In this document: positions 26,456 to 35,335 of the stretch, piece by piece
How the letters are laid out: each line of letters starts with the position of its first letter
How positions within the stretch are numbered: position 1 is the first letter of the stretch
Assembly (NCBI GenBank): GCA_030696045.1
Contig: JAUYNO010000005.1
Location: 1-54,515 of the forward strand
Origin: Stagnimonas sp.
GTDB taxonomy: Bacteria; Pseudomonadota; Gammaproteobacteria; Nevskiales; Nevskiaceae
Length of the DNA stretch: 54,515 bases
Reading direction: 5' to 3'
Translations under genes and position numbers: made by a program
The notes under the pieces: generated by a model
Databases searched by the model: none
The model's input: only the letters and a program-made list of their open reading frames with translations
What the model was told of the DNA's origin: nothing

Positions 26456-26866
26456 TTACATCAGGGACAGGACGAACACGCCGGCGGTGAGGCCGAGCGA
26501 GGCGAAGATCACGGCGAAGCCGGTCTTTTCGGCGGTGGGCAGGTCCAGGCCCTTGCCCAGATCCCACATCAGGTGCCGGATGCCGTTACAGAAGTGATAG
26601 AGCAGCGACCAGGTGAAGGCGAAGATCACCAGCTTGCCGTACCAGGCGGCCAGATGCGGCGCGATCAGCGCGTAGCACTCGGGGCCCGAGGCCAGGCAGC
26701 TCAGCCAGACCACCAGCAGCACCGCGCCCAGGCTCAGACCCAGGCCGGTCAGGCGATGGGTGATCGAGAGCATCGAGGTCATCTGCGGCTTGTAATACGG
26801 CCCGATCATGAACGGCGACAGGGGCCGTTGCGGGGCGGACTTGCTGGGACTTGCTGGAGTGCTCAT
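26456..26866 (-). CDS. sdhC: Succinate dehydrogenase cytochrome b556 subunit
   Basis: This 136-residue membrane anchor has three helices. The signature 'RPLSPFMIGPYYKPQMTSMLSITHRLTG' region contains the quinone-site Ser and Arg. 'LLYHFCNGIRHLMWDLG' carries the heme-ligand His and the conserved Arg-His pair. Length is typical. It is preceded by the SdhAF4-type gene (36 bases) and followed by sdhD, giving the order assembly factor, C, D, A, B. Confidence 0.95.
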   Translation of the reverse strand: MSTPASPSKSAPQRPLSPFMIGPYYKPQMTSMLSITHRLTGLGLSLGAVLLVVWLSCLASGPECYALIAPHLAAWYGKLVIFAFTWSLLYHFCNGIRHLMWDLGKGLDLPTAEKTGFAVIFASLGLTAGVFVLSLM

Positions 26867-26902
26867 GGGCTCTCTTGCTGTGTGGAGTAGTGAAGGGTGG
26901 CG

Positions 26903-27184
26903 CTAGAAATCGATGCAGCGGCCGTTCTTTTCCCAGTCGCCGTAGCGGGTGGGGTCCGGCCCGTCGCGGCGGCCGCCGATCTCGACCAGACGCTCGTGGG
27001 CGGAAGGCGGAGCGGGTTCCAGGGCCTGCTTTTCGCTGGCCAGCAGGTCTTCGAGTCGGATCACCTCGCCGGCCGCTGCCTCGTCATCGACGGGCAGGAT
27101 CTGCGGAGGCTTGACGCGAACGGGGCTGGCTGACACGTCGTGACCGGAAGTCGTGCGGGCTGGAGTCGCTGATTCCAGGACCAT
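26903..27184 (-). CDS. SdhAF4-type (DUF1674) succinate dehydrogenase assembly factor
   Basis: This 93-residue protein ends with 'PTRYGDWEKNGRCIDF', the C-terminal DUF1674 signature shared with mitochondrial SDHAF4. SDHAF4 binds flavinylated SdhA and protects it until SdhB joins. The N-terminal two thirds is low-complexity and poorly conserved. It sits directly ahead of sdhC as the first gene of the sdh string, which strongly supports the assembly role. The ATG at 27184 has an AAGG site; shorter starts cannot be excluded. It diverges from ygfZ across 90 bases. Confidence 0.88.
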   Translation of the reverse strand: MVLESATPARTTSGHDVSASPVRVKPPQILPVDDEAAAGEVIRLEDLLASEKQALEPAPPSAHERLVEIGGRRDGPDPTRYGDWEKNGRCIDF

Positions 27185-27274
27185 GCGGCGGCCTTGGAAA
27201 GCGCGCTAGTGTGACAAAATCGCGGCCCTCGACGCAATGCAGCAAGCGCCGGCTGTGCTTACGACCTTGGCCTC

Positions 27275-28258
27275 ATGACCGACCTGTCCCCGCTGCCGTC
27301 CGACAATCTGTCCAGCGATGTTTTCGAGCAGCTGCCGCCGGCATCCTGGCGGCGACTCGACGATCTGGCGCTGATCCGGGCACGGGGTGCCGAGGCCCGC
27401 GGCTTCCTGCAGGCACAGCTCAGCAACGACGTCGCGCGGATTTCAGTGACTCAGGCACAACTGAGTGGCTACTGCGGTCCCAAGGGACGCGCGCTGGCGG
27501 TGTTCACGGTTGCGCAACTGGAATCCGCCGACAGTCTTGGCCTGGAGCTGCCCGCCGAACTGCTGGCACCGACCCTGAAGCGGCTGCGGATGTTCGTGCT
27601 GCGCAGCAAGCTGGTGCTGGACGACGCCAGTGCCGAGTGGCCGGCGCTGGGCCTGGCCGGCTCGCAAGCGGCCGAACTACTGACCCGTCTGAATCTCTCG
27701 GTGCCCACGGTCGCGCTGGGCACGGCCATGACCGAGGGCGCGCTGGTGCTGCGCCGCCCCGGTGTCTGGCCGCGCTATGTCTTGCGCGCCGCGCCGGAGC
27801 GGCTCGCCCTGATCGTGCAGGCCCTCGCCGCGCTGCCCGAACTGCCCGTGCAGGACTGGGCGCGGGCCGAACTGCTGGCCGGCATGCCGCAGGTGCGCGC
27901 CGCCACCGTCGACCATTTCGTGCCGCAGACCATCGACCTCGACCTCGCCGGCGGCATCAGCTTCAGCAAGGGCTGCTACCCCGGGCAGGAGATCGTCGCG
28001 CGCGTCCACTATCTCGGCCGGCTCAAGCAGCGCCTGCACCTGGCCGAGTGCGCCGAGGCTGCCGAGCCCGGGCAAGCGGTGCTGCTGGCCGGCGGCGATG
28101 GCCAGGCGGTCGGCGAGGTGATGGACTGTGCGCCAGGCGTCGACGGCGGCTATTTGATCGCCCTGACCTTGCGGCTGGACCAGGCCGACAGCACCGGCCT
28201 GAGGTTGGAGCGGCCCGAGGGAGCGCTGTTGGCCGGCGTTCGCGCCGCGCCGCATTGA
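27275..28258 (+). CDS. ygfZ: tRNA-modifying/Fe-S maturation protein YgfZ
   Basis: This 327-residue folate-binding protein of the GcvT-like family assists assembly or repair of certain [4Fe-4S] enzymes and affects tRNA thiolation. The hallmark 'KGCYPGQE' motif with its reactive Cys is present in 'GGISFSKGCYPGQEIVARVHYLGRLKQR'. The N-terminal 'RGAEARGFLQAQLSNDV' and 'CGPKGRALAVF' segments are typical. It diverges from the sdh operon, whose SdhB carries Fe-S clusters, and it precedes bcsB by 155 bases. Clustering of sdhE, ygfX and ygfZ near one another is common in gammaproteobacteria. Confidence 0.93.
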   Translation: MTDLSPLPSDNLSSDVFEQLPPASWRRLDDLALIRARGAEARGFLQAQLSNDVARISVTQAQLSGYCGPKGRALAVFTVAQLESADSLGLELPAELLAPTLKRLRMFVLRSKLVLDDASAEWPALGLAGSQAAELLTRLNLSVPTVALGTAMTEGALVLRRPGVWPRYVLRAAPERLALIVQALAALPELPVQDWARAELLAGMPQVRAATVDHFVPQTIDLDLAGGISFSKGCYPGQEIVARVHYLGRLKQRLHLAECAEAAEPGQAVLLAGGDGQAVGEVMDCAPGVDGGYLIALTLRLDQADSTGLRLERPEGALLAGVRAAPH

Positions 28259-28333
28259 GCGACGACGGCAGGCGGACAAACCATACCCATCCGCTGCTAC
28301 GGCGCACCGGCCTGCGATACGCTGCGGCCAGCC

Positions 28334-28417
28334 ATGCAAGGAGCGCCAGTGCGTCGGACCTACGAATTGAGGGGGCGGATGTCCAGGGCCAGCCGACTAG
28401 GGCGGAACGCCGCATGA
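28334..28417 (+). CDS. Possible 27-codon upstream ORF coupled to bcsB
   Basis: An ATG at 28334 opens a 27-codon frame rich in Arg and Gly whose TGA (28415-28417) overlaps the bcsB ATG (28414) in an ATGA. The overlap is the only support, since no good ribosome site precedes it. The peptide does not resemble BcsR or BcsF. In this base composition such short frames arise easily by chance. If real, it would act as a translational lead-in for bcsB, whose own ribosome site is weak. Confidence 0.2.
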   Translation: MQGAPVRRTYELRGRMSRASRLGRNAA

Positions 28418-30612
28418 GGCGCGGACTGCGGTCGGCCTGCCTGCTGGGCCTGCTCGGACTGCTGTCGCCGCCACTGCCGGCGGCGGAGGAGACCATCCCG
28501 CCCGAAGCGCCGGCCCCGCCGGCTGCGGCGGCGGCGACCGTCGAGCGCCGCCTGCTCCTGGGTGAACTGGGCGGCTCTCCGGAGGAAACCCTCAAGGGCG
28601 TCGAGGGCCAGCACAGCTGGAGTTTTGGCCTGCGCCTGGACCAGACCGTGCAGCAGGCACGGCTGCGGCTGCGCTACAGCTATTCGCCGGCGCTGCTGGC
28701 CGAGCTTTCGCATCTGAAGATCCAACTCAACGGCGTGGTGGTGGCGACGCTGCCACTACCGCGCGAGACCAATGGTGCCGAGCAGACCAGCGAGTTCGCG
28801 CTGCCCAGCGAGTTCTTCACCGACTACAACCAGCTCAACATCCAGCTGATCGGCCACTACAGCACCGGCTGCGAGGACCCACTGCACAGCAGTCTCTGGG
28901 CTTCGATCAACGGCGCCAGCGAGCTGCAACTCCGCCTGCAGCCGTTGGCACTGAGCCCTGATCTTGCCCGTCTGCCGGCACCCCTGTTCGACGAGCGCGA
29001 CGCCGAGCGCCTGCGCCTGCCCTTCGTGTTCCCGGCCACGCCCAGCCTGGCGGTGCTGCAGGCGGCCGGTGTCGCCGCCACCTGGTTTGGTGCCCTGGCC
29101 GACTATCGCGGCGCCGAGTTCCCGGTGCTGCGCGGCCGGCTGCCCAAGGGCCACGCGGTGGTGTTTGCCACCAACGACGCGCGGCCCGACGGCCTGGACC
29201 TGCCGGCGGTGCAACAGCCGACGTTGCGCATGCTCAACAACCCCGCCGACCCCTACGGCCAGCTGCTGGTGGTGCAGGGCCGCGACGCCAGCCAGCTGCA
29301 GCAGGCGGTGACCGGCCTGGCGTTGGGCTCCACCCTGTTCAGCGGCCCGGTGGCGACCATGAAGACGGTGGAGCTGCCGCCGCGCCGACAGCTCAACGAC
29401 GCGCCGCGCTGGCTGCCCACCGATCGCCCGGCACGGCTGGGCGAACTGGTGCAGGACCTCTCCGAGCTGCAGGTATTCGGCCACGCCCCGGGCCCGATCA
29501 ATGTGCGGTTGCGGGTGGCACCGGACCTGTTCACCTGGAACCGTCGCGGCGTGCCGCTGAAGCTGGGCTACCGCTACACGCCGCCGCTGGAAGACGACAA
29601 CTCCTTGCTGACCGTCAGCGCCAACAAGCAAGTCATCAGCTCGTTCCGGCTCAAGCCGGGCGAGCCGGGCGAGCTCAGTGGCGTGCTGCGGGTGCCGCCC
29701 TATCTGCTCGGCGCCGACAACAGCCTGCAGTTCCAGTTCGGCGTCGACTACCACCGTCCCGGTCCCTGCCGTGATTCCGGCCTCGATCTGGTGCGCTCCT
29801 CGCTGGACCCGGAGGCCTCGACCATCGACGTCTCCGGCTTTGACCACTATGCGCTGATGCCCAACCTGCGGCTGTTCGCCAACGGCGGCCATCCCTATAC
29901 CCGCTATGCCGATCTCGCCGAGACCGCGCTGCTGCTGCCGACGCCGGCCAGCGACGGCGATCTGGAAGCGGCTTTCCAGCTGCTCGGCCGGATGGGGGCG
30001 GTCACCGGCGCGCCGGGCCTGCGGCTGCGCCTGGCCGGTGGCGAGGCGCTGGACGAGCTGGACGACCGCGACCTGCTGCTGATAGGCAACCAGCCGCTGC
30101 TGGAGCGCTGGCGGCAGAACCTGCCGGCGGTGATCGAGCGCGAGGCGCGCAGCAGCGGGCCGCTGGCGCGCGCCGGCCTGTGGTTCCGCCGCGGCCTGGC
30201 CGGCGACAACGCCGCCACCGTCAGCGAGGGCGGCGTCAGTGCCGAGAGCGGCGGCGGTATCGGTGCCCTGGTCGGCTTCGAGTCGCCTGCGCGCAGCGGC
30301 CGCAGCGTGGTGGCCCTGGTCTACAACAGCGAGCCGGCGCGGCAGGCGGTGCTGGCGGCGCTGGCCTCGCCCGGCGCGGTGGCGCGCATCCGCGGCGATA
30401 CCGCGGTCATTCGCGGCAGCGAGATCAGCGTGTTCAGCGCCAATGGCAGCTACGCCGTCGGCCGGCTGTCGCCGCTGACCTGGCTGTGGTTGCAGTTCTC
30501 GCTGCACCCCTGGCTGGTGGTGGGGCTGGTGCTGCTGGCCGCCCTGCTCGCCGCCGCCGGCGTCTATGGCTATCTGCGGCGGCTCGCCGCCCGGCGCATC
30601 GCGGCGACATGA
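28414..30612 (+). CDS. bcsB: Cellulose synthase regulatory subunit BcsB
   Basis: This 732-residue periplasmic subunit guides the growing glucan from BcsA across the periplasm. A signal peptide covers 1-24 (ending 'PPLPAAE'). Two repeats of carbohydrate-binding and flavodoxin-like domains follow: the first with 'LRLRYSYSPALL' and 'LNIQLIGHYSTGCEDPLHSSLW', the second with 'NVRLRVAPDLF' and 'YHRPGPCRDSG'. A single C-terminal membrane anchor lies at about 695-720 ('LHPWLVVGLVLLAALLAAAG'), as needed to contact BcsA. E. coli BcsB is 779 residues. Its usual partner bcsA is not adjacent but lies on the opposite strand beyond bcsC and bcsG. The start is fixed by the signal peptide. Confidence 0.94.
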   Translation: MRRGLRSACLLGLLGLLSPPLPAAEETIPPEAPAPPAAAAATVERRLLLGELGGSPEETLKGVEGQHSWSFGLRLDQTVQQARLRLRYSYSPALLAELSHLKIQLNGVVVATLPLPRETNGAEQTSEFALPSEFFTDYNQLNIQLIGHYSTGCEDPLHSSLWASINGASELQLRLQPLALSPDLARLPAPLFDERDAERLRLPFVFPATPSLAVLQAAGVAATWFGALADYRGAEFPVLRGRLPKGHAVVFATNDARPDGLDLPAVQQPTLRMLNNPADPYGQLLVVQGRDASQLQQAVTGLALGSTLFSGPVATMKTVELPPRRQLNDAPRWLPTDRPARLGELVQDLSELQVFGHAPGPINVRLRVAPDLFTWNRRGVPLKLGYRYTPPLEDDNSLLTVSANKQVISSFRLKPGEPGELSGVLRVPPYLLGADNSLQFQFGVDYHRPGPCRDSGLDLVRSSLDPEASTIDVSGFDHYALMPNLRLFANGGHPYTRYADLAETALLLPTPASDGDLEAAFQLLGRMGAVTGAPGLRLRLAGGEALDELDDRDLLLIGNQPLLERWRQNLPAVIEREARSSGPLARAGLWFRRGLAGDNAATVSEGGVSAESGGGIGALVGFESPARSGRSVVALVYNSEPARQAVLAALASPGAVARIRGDTAVIRGSEISVFSANGSYAVGRLSPLTWLWLQFSLHPWLVVGLVLLAALLAAAGVYGYLRRLAARRIAAT

Positions 30613-33600
30613 GCCGTCCCGGGCTGCCGGCCACCCTGGGCCTGCTGCTGGGCCTGGCGACGACGACAGGCTGGGCGCAGGCGCCGTCCGGCGCAGCGGT
30701 GAACGAACTGCTGACTTCGGCGCGCGCCTGGGAGGCGCACGGCCGCGCCGACCTCGCCCGCATCGCGCTCAACAAGCTGCTGGTCGCTGCTCCCGATCAC
30801 CCCGAAGGCCTGCTGCAGCTGGGCCTGCTGGAACTTGGCGCCAACCAGATGGAGGCCGCCAACAGCGCGCTGCAAAAGCTGCGCGCCAGCCACCCGGACG
30901 ACCGCCGGGTGCGCGAGCTGGAGGACGCCCAGCGCATCGCCACCCAGGACCGCCTGCGCATGGCCAATGTCCGCCGGATGCTGCAATCCGGCGAGATTGA
31001 CGCGGCGATGCAGGGAATGCGCGAGCTGTTCCCCGACGGCGCGCCCGGTGGTCTGCTGGGCATCGAGTACTACCGCGCGTTGGCGAGGGTTGACGGCCGC
31101 CGCGACGAGGGCCTGACCGGCTTGCAGCGCCTGGCCCGCGAGAACCCCGGCGAGCCGGAATTCGAGATCGCCATCGCCCGCCACTACCTGGGCCGCGCCG
31201 CCACCCGGCCGGAAGGCCTGGCGCGGCTGGAGGCGATGAGCAACCGGCCCGATCTTTCGCAGCGGCGGCTGCTCGATCTCTGGCGCGACGGCCTCAGCGA
31301 GCAGCCCGGCAATGCCGCCGACCAGCAGATGCTGGCGCGCTACCTGCGGCTGGCACCGGACGATCAGCAGATGCTGGCCTTGCAGGCGCGCTGGCAGGGC
31401 CGGGCGCCGGCGCTGGTGCCAGAGCCGCCGGCAGTGGCTAGTCCCAGCCGCCCGAGCGAACCCGCTGTCGCTGCCGCGCCGGCCAAACCCCGGCCGGTGC
31501 CGACCAAGCCGGTGTCGCCAGCCGCTGCACCAGCAGCAGTCATTGCCGCGGAGCCCGAGCCGCTCGTTGCGCCGGAGCCCGCACCCGCCGCCTCGCCCGA
31601 CGCCAGCGGCCTGGCGCTGCAACTGGGCAGCAGTCCCGAGGCGGCCGCCCCGGCGCCGGCGCCGCCAGCAGCGCCGCTGGACTTGCAGCTGGCGCCGCAG
31701 CTGCAAGCGCCGCCGCCGCTGCCCGACACCCGCGACGCGCAGATCGAGGCCTGGCAAACCGAGATGCGGGCGGCACAAGCGCGGGGCGATCTCGCCGGCG
31801 CGCGCCAGGCGGCCGAACAGGCGCTGGCGCTGGCTCCGGAAGACCCCTGGCTGCGTTACCGGCTGGCGCGGCTGGAACTGAGCGCGGGCGCGACCGAACA
31901 AGCGCGGGCGCGAATGGCGGCAGGCGTGCAACTCGCCCCCAGCGCCGACATGTACTACGCCCAGGCGCTGCTGCTCGCCGGGCCCGACCCGCGCGCGGCG
32001 CAGGCGGCGCTGGCCCGGATTCCCGCCGGCGAGCGCAGCGCCGGCATGTTGCGCCTGCAAAGCCGTCTGCAGATGCGGCCGCTGCTGGCCGCCGGCCAGC
32101 GCCTGTTGCTGGCGCGGGACCAGGCCAGCGGCGAGGCCCTGCTGGACGGCGCCGCCGCCCTGGCCGGCGAGGACCCGCGCCTGCAGGCCGAGGTGGCCGA
32201 GGCCTGGATTGCCGCCGGCCAGCCCGACCGTGGCCGCGAATCCATGCGCCGCTACGCCGGGACGCAGCCCGAGACCCCGGAACTGCTGCTGGCCCGGGGC
32301 GGCGTGCTCGACGCCGCTGCCGCCAGCGAGCCGGCAGCCGACACCGAACTGGATGCACTGCTGGCACGGCTGCGCACCGACTCCCTGGCCGACGCCGATC
32401 TCGCCGAGGAGCGGGTGGCGCTGGAGGGCCGGCGGGCGCGGCGGCAGGCCCAGGCCCAGCAGGCCGGCGGCGATCCCAAGGCAGCGCTCGCCACCCTGGA
32501 CGCCGCCCTGCAGCAGCAGCCCCGGCAGCCGGAGCTGGCGACCGCGCGCGCGGCTCTGCTCGACCAGACCCGGCCGCAGCGCGAGTCCAGCCTGATGCTG
32601 GCGCTGGACCTGATCGACAAGCCCGGTGATGCCGGCATCTCCCGCTACCGCAGCCGCCAGCTGCCCCTGCAGTACCAGGGTCCGCTCGGCCGCGCGGGCC
32701 GGCTGGAACTGCAGCTGGACGCGGTCTCGGTGGACGCCGGCCGCCTGCCCGCCGATTTCGCCGCTGCCGCGCCCTATGGCCAGTTGCAGGCAGTGGGGCC
32801 AACGGCCAGCGGCTACGCCGGCCGCTCGCAGTCCGCCGAGGGTTGGGCACCGAGCCTGGCCTATCGCCAGGGGCCCTGGAGCTTCGATGTCGGCAGCACG
32901 CCCCTGGGCTTCCCGGTGGAGGACCTGGTCGGCGGGCTGCGCTATGGCGGCGACTGGGGCGAGTTCGATTACGCCGTCGAAGCGCACCGCCGGCCGCTGA
33001 GCAGCAGCCTGCTCGCCTATGCCGGCGCCCGCGACCCCGTCAGTGGCGAGACCTGGGGCGGCGTCCGCGACAGCGGCCTGGGCCTGCGACTGGCGCGCTA
33101 CGAGCGGCGCTGGAGCGGCTTCGGCAGCCTCGGCCTGAGCGCGCTCCGGGGCGAACAGGTCGCCGACAACCGCCAGTGGAACCTGCGCCTGGGCGGCGAC
33201 TGGGAGCTGCTCAACCGCGAGGACCAGCGCCTCTACGTGGGTCTCACGCTCAGCCACCAGCGCTATGCCGAGAACCTGCGCTATTACAGCTTCGGCCAGG
33301 GCGGCTACTACAGCCCGCAGCGGCGCAGCGCCCTGAGCCTGCCGCTGGACTGGCGCGGTCGCCATCGGGCCTTCAGCTGGCAGTTGCAGGCGGTGGCGGT
33401 GCTCACCCGCACCCGCGAGGACGACTCGCTGTTCTTCCCCACCCGCCCCGATCTGCAGGCTGCCGCCGCCACCCGCCTGGCCGCCAGCGGCGACACCGCG
33501 GTGTATGAGGGCGGCGACGGCGGCGGTTTCGGCTACTCGCTGACGGCGGCACTGGAATATCGACTGAGCCCGCACTGGGCACTGGGCGGCCGCACCGACC

Positions 33601-33722
33601 TCGACCGCTCCGAGTTCTACGAGCCCCTGCAGTTCAACCTCTATCTGCGCCGCTGGCTGGACGGCGCGCCCGAAGGACCGCTAGTGCCGCCGCGACCGCT
33701 GCGGCCCAATTCCGAGCGCTGA
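30609..33722 (+). CDS. bcsC: Cellulose export protein BcsC (TPR plus outer membrane barrel)
   Basis: This 1037-residue protein carries cellulose through the periplasm and outer membrane. After a signal peptide (1-22), TPR-like helices fill residues about 25-265 and 375-650. They are split by a Pro/Ala/Glu-rich low-complexity linker at about 265-375 that I do not recall from E. coli BcsC (1157 residues). The C-terminal BcsC barrel domain (about 660-1025) shows 'ISRYRSRQLPLQY', 'YYSFGQGGYYSPQRRSAL' and the closing 'FYEPLQFNLYLRRWL'. The ATG overlaps the bcsB stop (ATGA). It converges on bcsG with a 23-base gap. Confidence 0.92.
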   Translation: MSRPGLPATLGLLLGLATTTGWAQAPSGAAVNELLTSARAWEAHGRADLARIALNKLLVAAPDHPEGLLQLGLLELGANQMEAANSALQKLRASHPDDRRVRELEDAQRIATQDRLRMANVRRMLQSGEIDAAMQGMRELFPDGAPGGLLGIEYYRALARVDGRRDEGLTGLQRLARENPGEPEFEIAIARHYLGRAATRPEGLARLEAMSNRPDLSQRRLLDLWRDGLSEQPGNAADQQMLARYLRLAPDDQQMLALQARWQGRAPALVPEPPAVASPSRPSEPAVAAAPAKPRPVPTKPVSPAAAPAAVIAAEPEPLVAPEPAPAASPDASGLALQLGSSPEAAAPAPAPPAAPLDLQLAPQLQAPPPLPDTRDAQIEAWQTEMRAAQARGDLAGARQAAEQALALAPEDPWLRYRLARLELSAGATEQARARMAAGVQLAPSADMYYAQALLLAGPDPRAAQAALARIPAGERSAGMLRLQSRLQMRPLLAAGQRLLLARDQASGEALLDGAAALAGEDPRLQAEVAEAWIAAGQPDRGRESMRRYAGTQPETPELLLARGGVLDAAAASEPAADTELDALLARLRTDSLADADLAEERVALEGRRARRQAQAQQAGGDPKAALATLDAALQQQPRQPELATARAALLDQTRPQRESSLMLALDLIDKPGDAGISRYRSRQLPLQYQGPLGRAGRLELQLDAVSVDAGRLPADFAAAAPYGQLQAVGPTASGYAGRSQSAEGWAPSLAYRQGPWSFDVGSTPLGFPVEDLVGGLRYGGDWGEFDYAVEAHRRPLSSSLLAYAGARDPVSGETWGGVRDSGLGLRLARYERRWSGFGSLGLSALRGEQVADNRQWNLRLGGDWELLNREDQRLYVGLTLSHQRYAENLRYYSFGQGGYYSPQRRSALSLPLDWRGRHRAFSWQLQAVAVLTRTREDDSLFFPTRPDLQAAAATRLAASGDTAVYEGGDGGGFGYSLTAALEYRLSPHWALGGRTDLDRSEFYEPLQFNLYLRRWLDGAPEGPLVPPRPLRPNSER

Positions 33723-33745
33723 GCGCGGCCAGCCTGGTCGCCGCC

Positions 33746-35332
33746 TCAGTGCGTGGTGTCGTACTCGGCCCAGCTCTGATCCGGGTTGCGCAGGTAGTAG
33801 CGGCCGCGCAGGCGCATCACCACGGTGGCGTCGTTCTCGGCGACGAACTCGGTCTGCGGCAGTTCGCGCAGGTAGTCGGCCAGCGGCGGCGGTTCGGCGC
33901 CGTAGGGGCTGCGCTCGACCAGGCGGGTGACCAGGCTGGCCAGCCCGAACAGGCTGGTCGGCGCGCTCACCGTCATCGGCCCGTCCTTGGGTGGCGCCGC
34001 GAGACCGATGAGCTTCACCGCCACCGGCGCCAGGGCGATGGCCGGGCTAGGGATCTCGCGCAGGCCGGATATCTGCATGCGGTCGCCGCGCACCGCCGCG
34101 CCGTGCTCGGGCACCAGCACCACCACCGCCTTGCGGCCGGACGCCTGCAACTGGTCGAGGAACTGGCCGAGATCGCTGAACAGCAATTGCAGGCGCTGGC
34201 GGAAGTCGTCGCGGACACTGCCGCCGCGGCTGCCCACCAGCTTGTTGCCGTCGTGCAGGCTGACGCTGTTGTAGTAGAGCGTTACCGGCGGCCCTTCCGC
34301 CGGGCGCTGCGCCAGCCAACTCGTGAGCAGCGCGAGATCGCCGTACACCGGCGAGTCGTCGAAGGCGCGCATCTTCACCGGTGCTGCGCGGTTGTCGATG
34401 GCCGGCACCTTCAGCCCGCCGCCCTCGCGCAGATCGCCGAGAAAATCGCCGAAGTGGCCGTCGTGGTTCATCAGCAGCTGCGGCTGGTAGCCGGCCTGCG
34501 CCAGGGTGTTGAACAGATAGCACTCGCCCGGTGCCGGCTTGTAGAGCCCGGAGTGGCTGGTCTGGCCGCAGCCGGAACGCAGCAGCCGGATCGCCGCCGG
34601 GCCGCTGTAGCTGGCGGCGGTGCTGAAGTTGCTGAAACGGATATCGAAGCGGTCGAGCAGCGCCGGCTTGCCCTCGCCGGCGTAGTCCATGTCGTCCCAG
34701 GCCAGGGAGCAGATGTGGAGGAAGATCACATCGAAGGGCGCCGCCGGGCTGGCCGGCGCGGTCAGGCTCAGCTTGCGCGCCGCTTCGTGCTGGTAGAAGG
34801 CGGTCAGCGCCGCGTTCAGTTCCTCGGCTGCCGCCGGCCCGGTATCGACCACGGGAGCGGCGACCTGCCCCGGCACGGCGGGCGCGGCGGCGGCACCGAG
34901 CACCGGCACAGCCGGCGCTGGCTGCGACAGTCGCTGGCCCAGCGGCACCAGCAGGATGCCCAGCACCGCGAAGGTTCCCATCCGCAGGCGCCGGCCGAGC
35001 AGCCACCAGGCCAGGAACAGCAGGACCAGACCCAGCACCACCGCCGGGTTGATGAAACGGCCGAGCAATTCCAGCAGATAGGCAAGGCTGAACTGCTGGA
35101 GATAGCCGGCCTGGCTGGTCAGGCGCTGGAACGGCGGCAGCCATGAGTCGTGGTAGAGCAGCGCCACTCCCGCCGGCAGTGCCAGCAGCTGGCGCAGCAC
35201 CCGCTGCCAGCGCTGCTGCAGTGGCCAGGCCAGGGCCAGCGCGAAGCCGAGGTTGAGCCCGACGTGAAAGTCGATGAAGCGCCCCAGGTAGAGGAACAGC
35301 TTCAGGAAGAAGTAATAGCTCCAGAGCCCCAT
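33746..35332 (-). CDS. bcsG: Cellulose phosphoethanolamine transferase BcsG
   Basis: This 528-residue inner-membrane enzyme transfers phosphoethanolamine from phosphatidylethanolamine to cellulose. Residues 1-135 hold about four or five membrane helices; a Pro/Ala linker leads to the periplasmic alkaline-phosphatase-like domain. Residues equivalent to the known active site are present: C208 in 'LHICSL', Y242-S243 in 'SYSGPA' (nucleophile), H360 in 'SVSLHDGN' and E409-H410 in 'VPEHGA'. Zinc chemistry therefore looks intact. It follows bcsA by 3 bases. BcsF and BcsE, its partners in enterobacteria, are not encoded in this window. Confidence 0.94.
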   Translation of the reverse strand: MGLWSYYFFLKLFLYLGRFIDFHVGLNLGFALALAWPLQQRWQRVLRQLLALPAGVALLYHDSWLPPFQRLTSQAGYLQQFSLAYLLELLGRFINPAVVLGLVLLFLAWWLLGRRLRMGTFAVLGILLVPLGQRLSQPAPAVPVLGAAAAPAVPGQVAAPVVDTGPAAAEELNAALTAFYQHEAARKLSLTAPASPAAPFDVIFLHICSLAWDDMDYAGEGKPALLDRFDIRFSNFSTAASYSGPAAIRLLRSGCGQTSHSGLYKPAPGECYLFNTLAQAGYQPQLLMNHDGHFGDFLGDLREGGGLKVPAIDNRAAPVKMRAFDDSPVYGDLALLTSWLAQRPAEGPPVTLYYNSVSLHDGNKLVGSRGGSVRDDFRQRLQLLFSDLGQFLDQLQASGRKAVVVLVPEHGAAVRGDRMQISGLREIPSPAIALAPVAVKLIGLAAPPKDGPMTVSAPTSLFGLASLVTRLVERSPYGAEPPPLADYLRELPQTEFVAENDATVVMRLRGRYYLRNPDQSWAEYDTTH

Positions 35333-35335
35333 CGG

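Noticed and set aside
30570..33575. A 1001-codon open frame on minus, opposite bcsC
   Set aside because: Gln/Ala/Gly-rich composition, no recognisable motif, fully covered by the BcsC reading frame with its conserved barrel.
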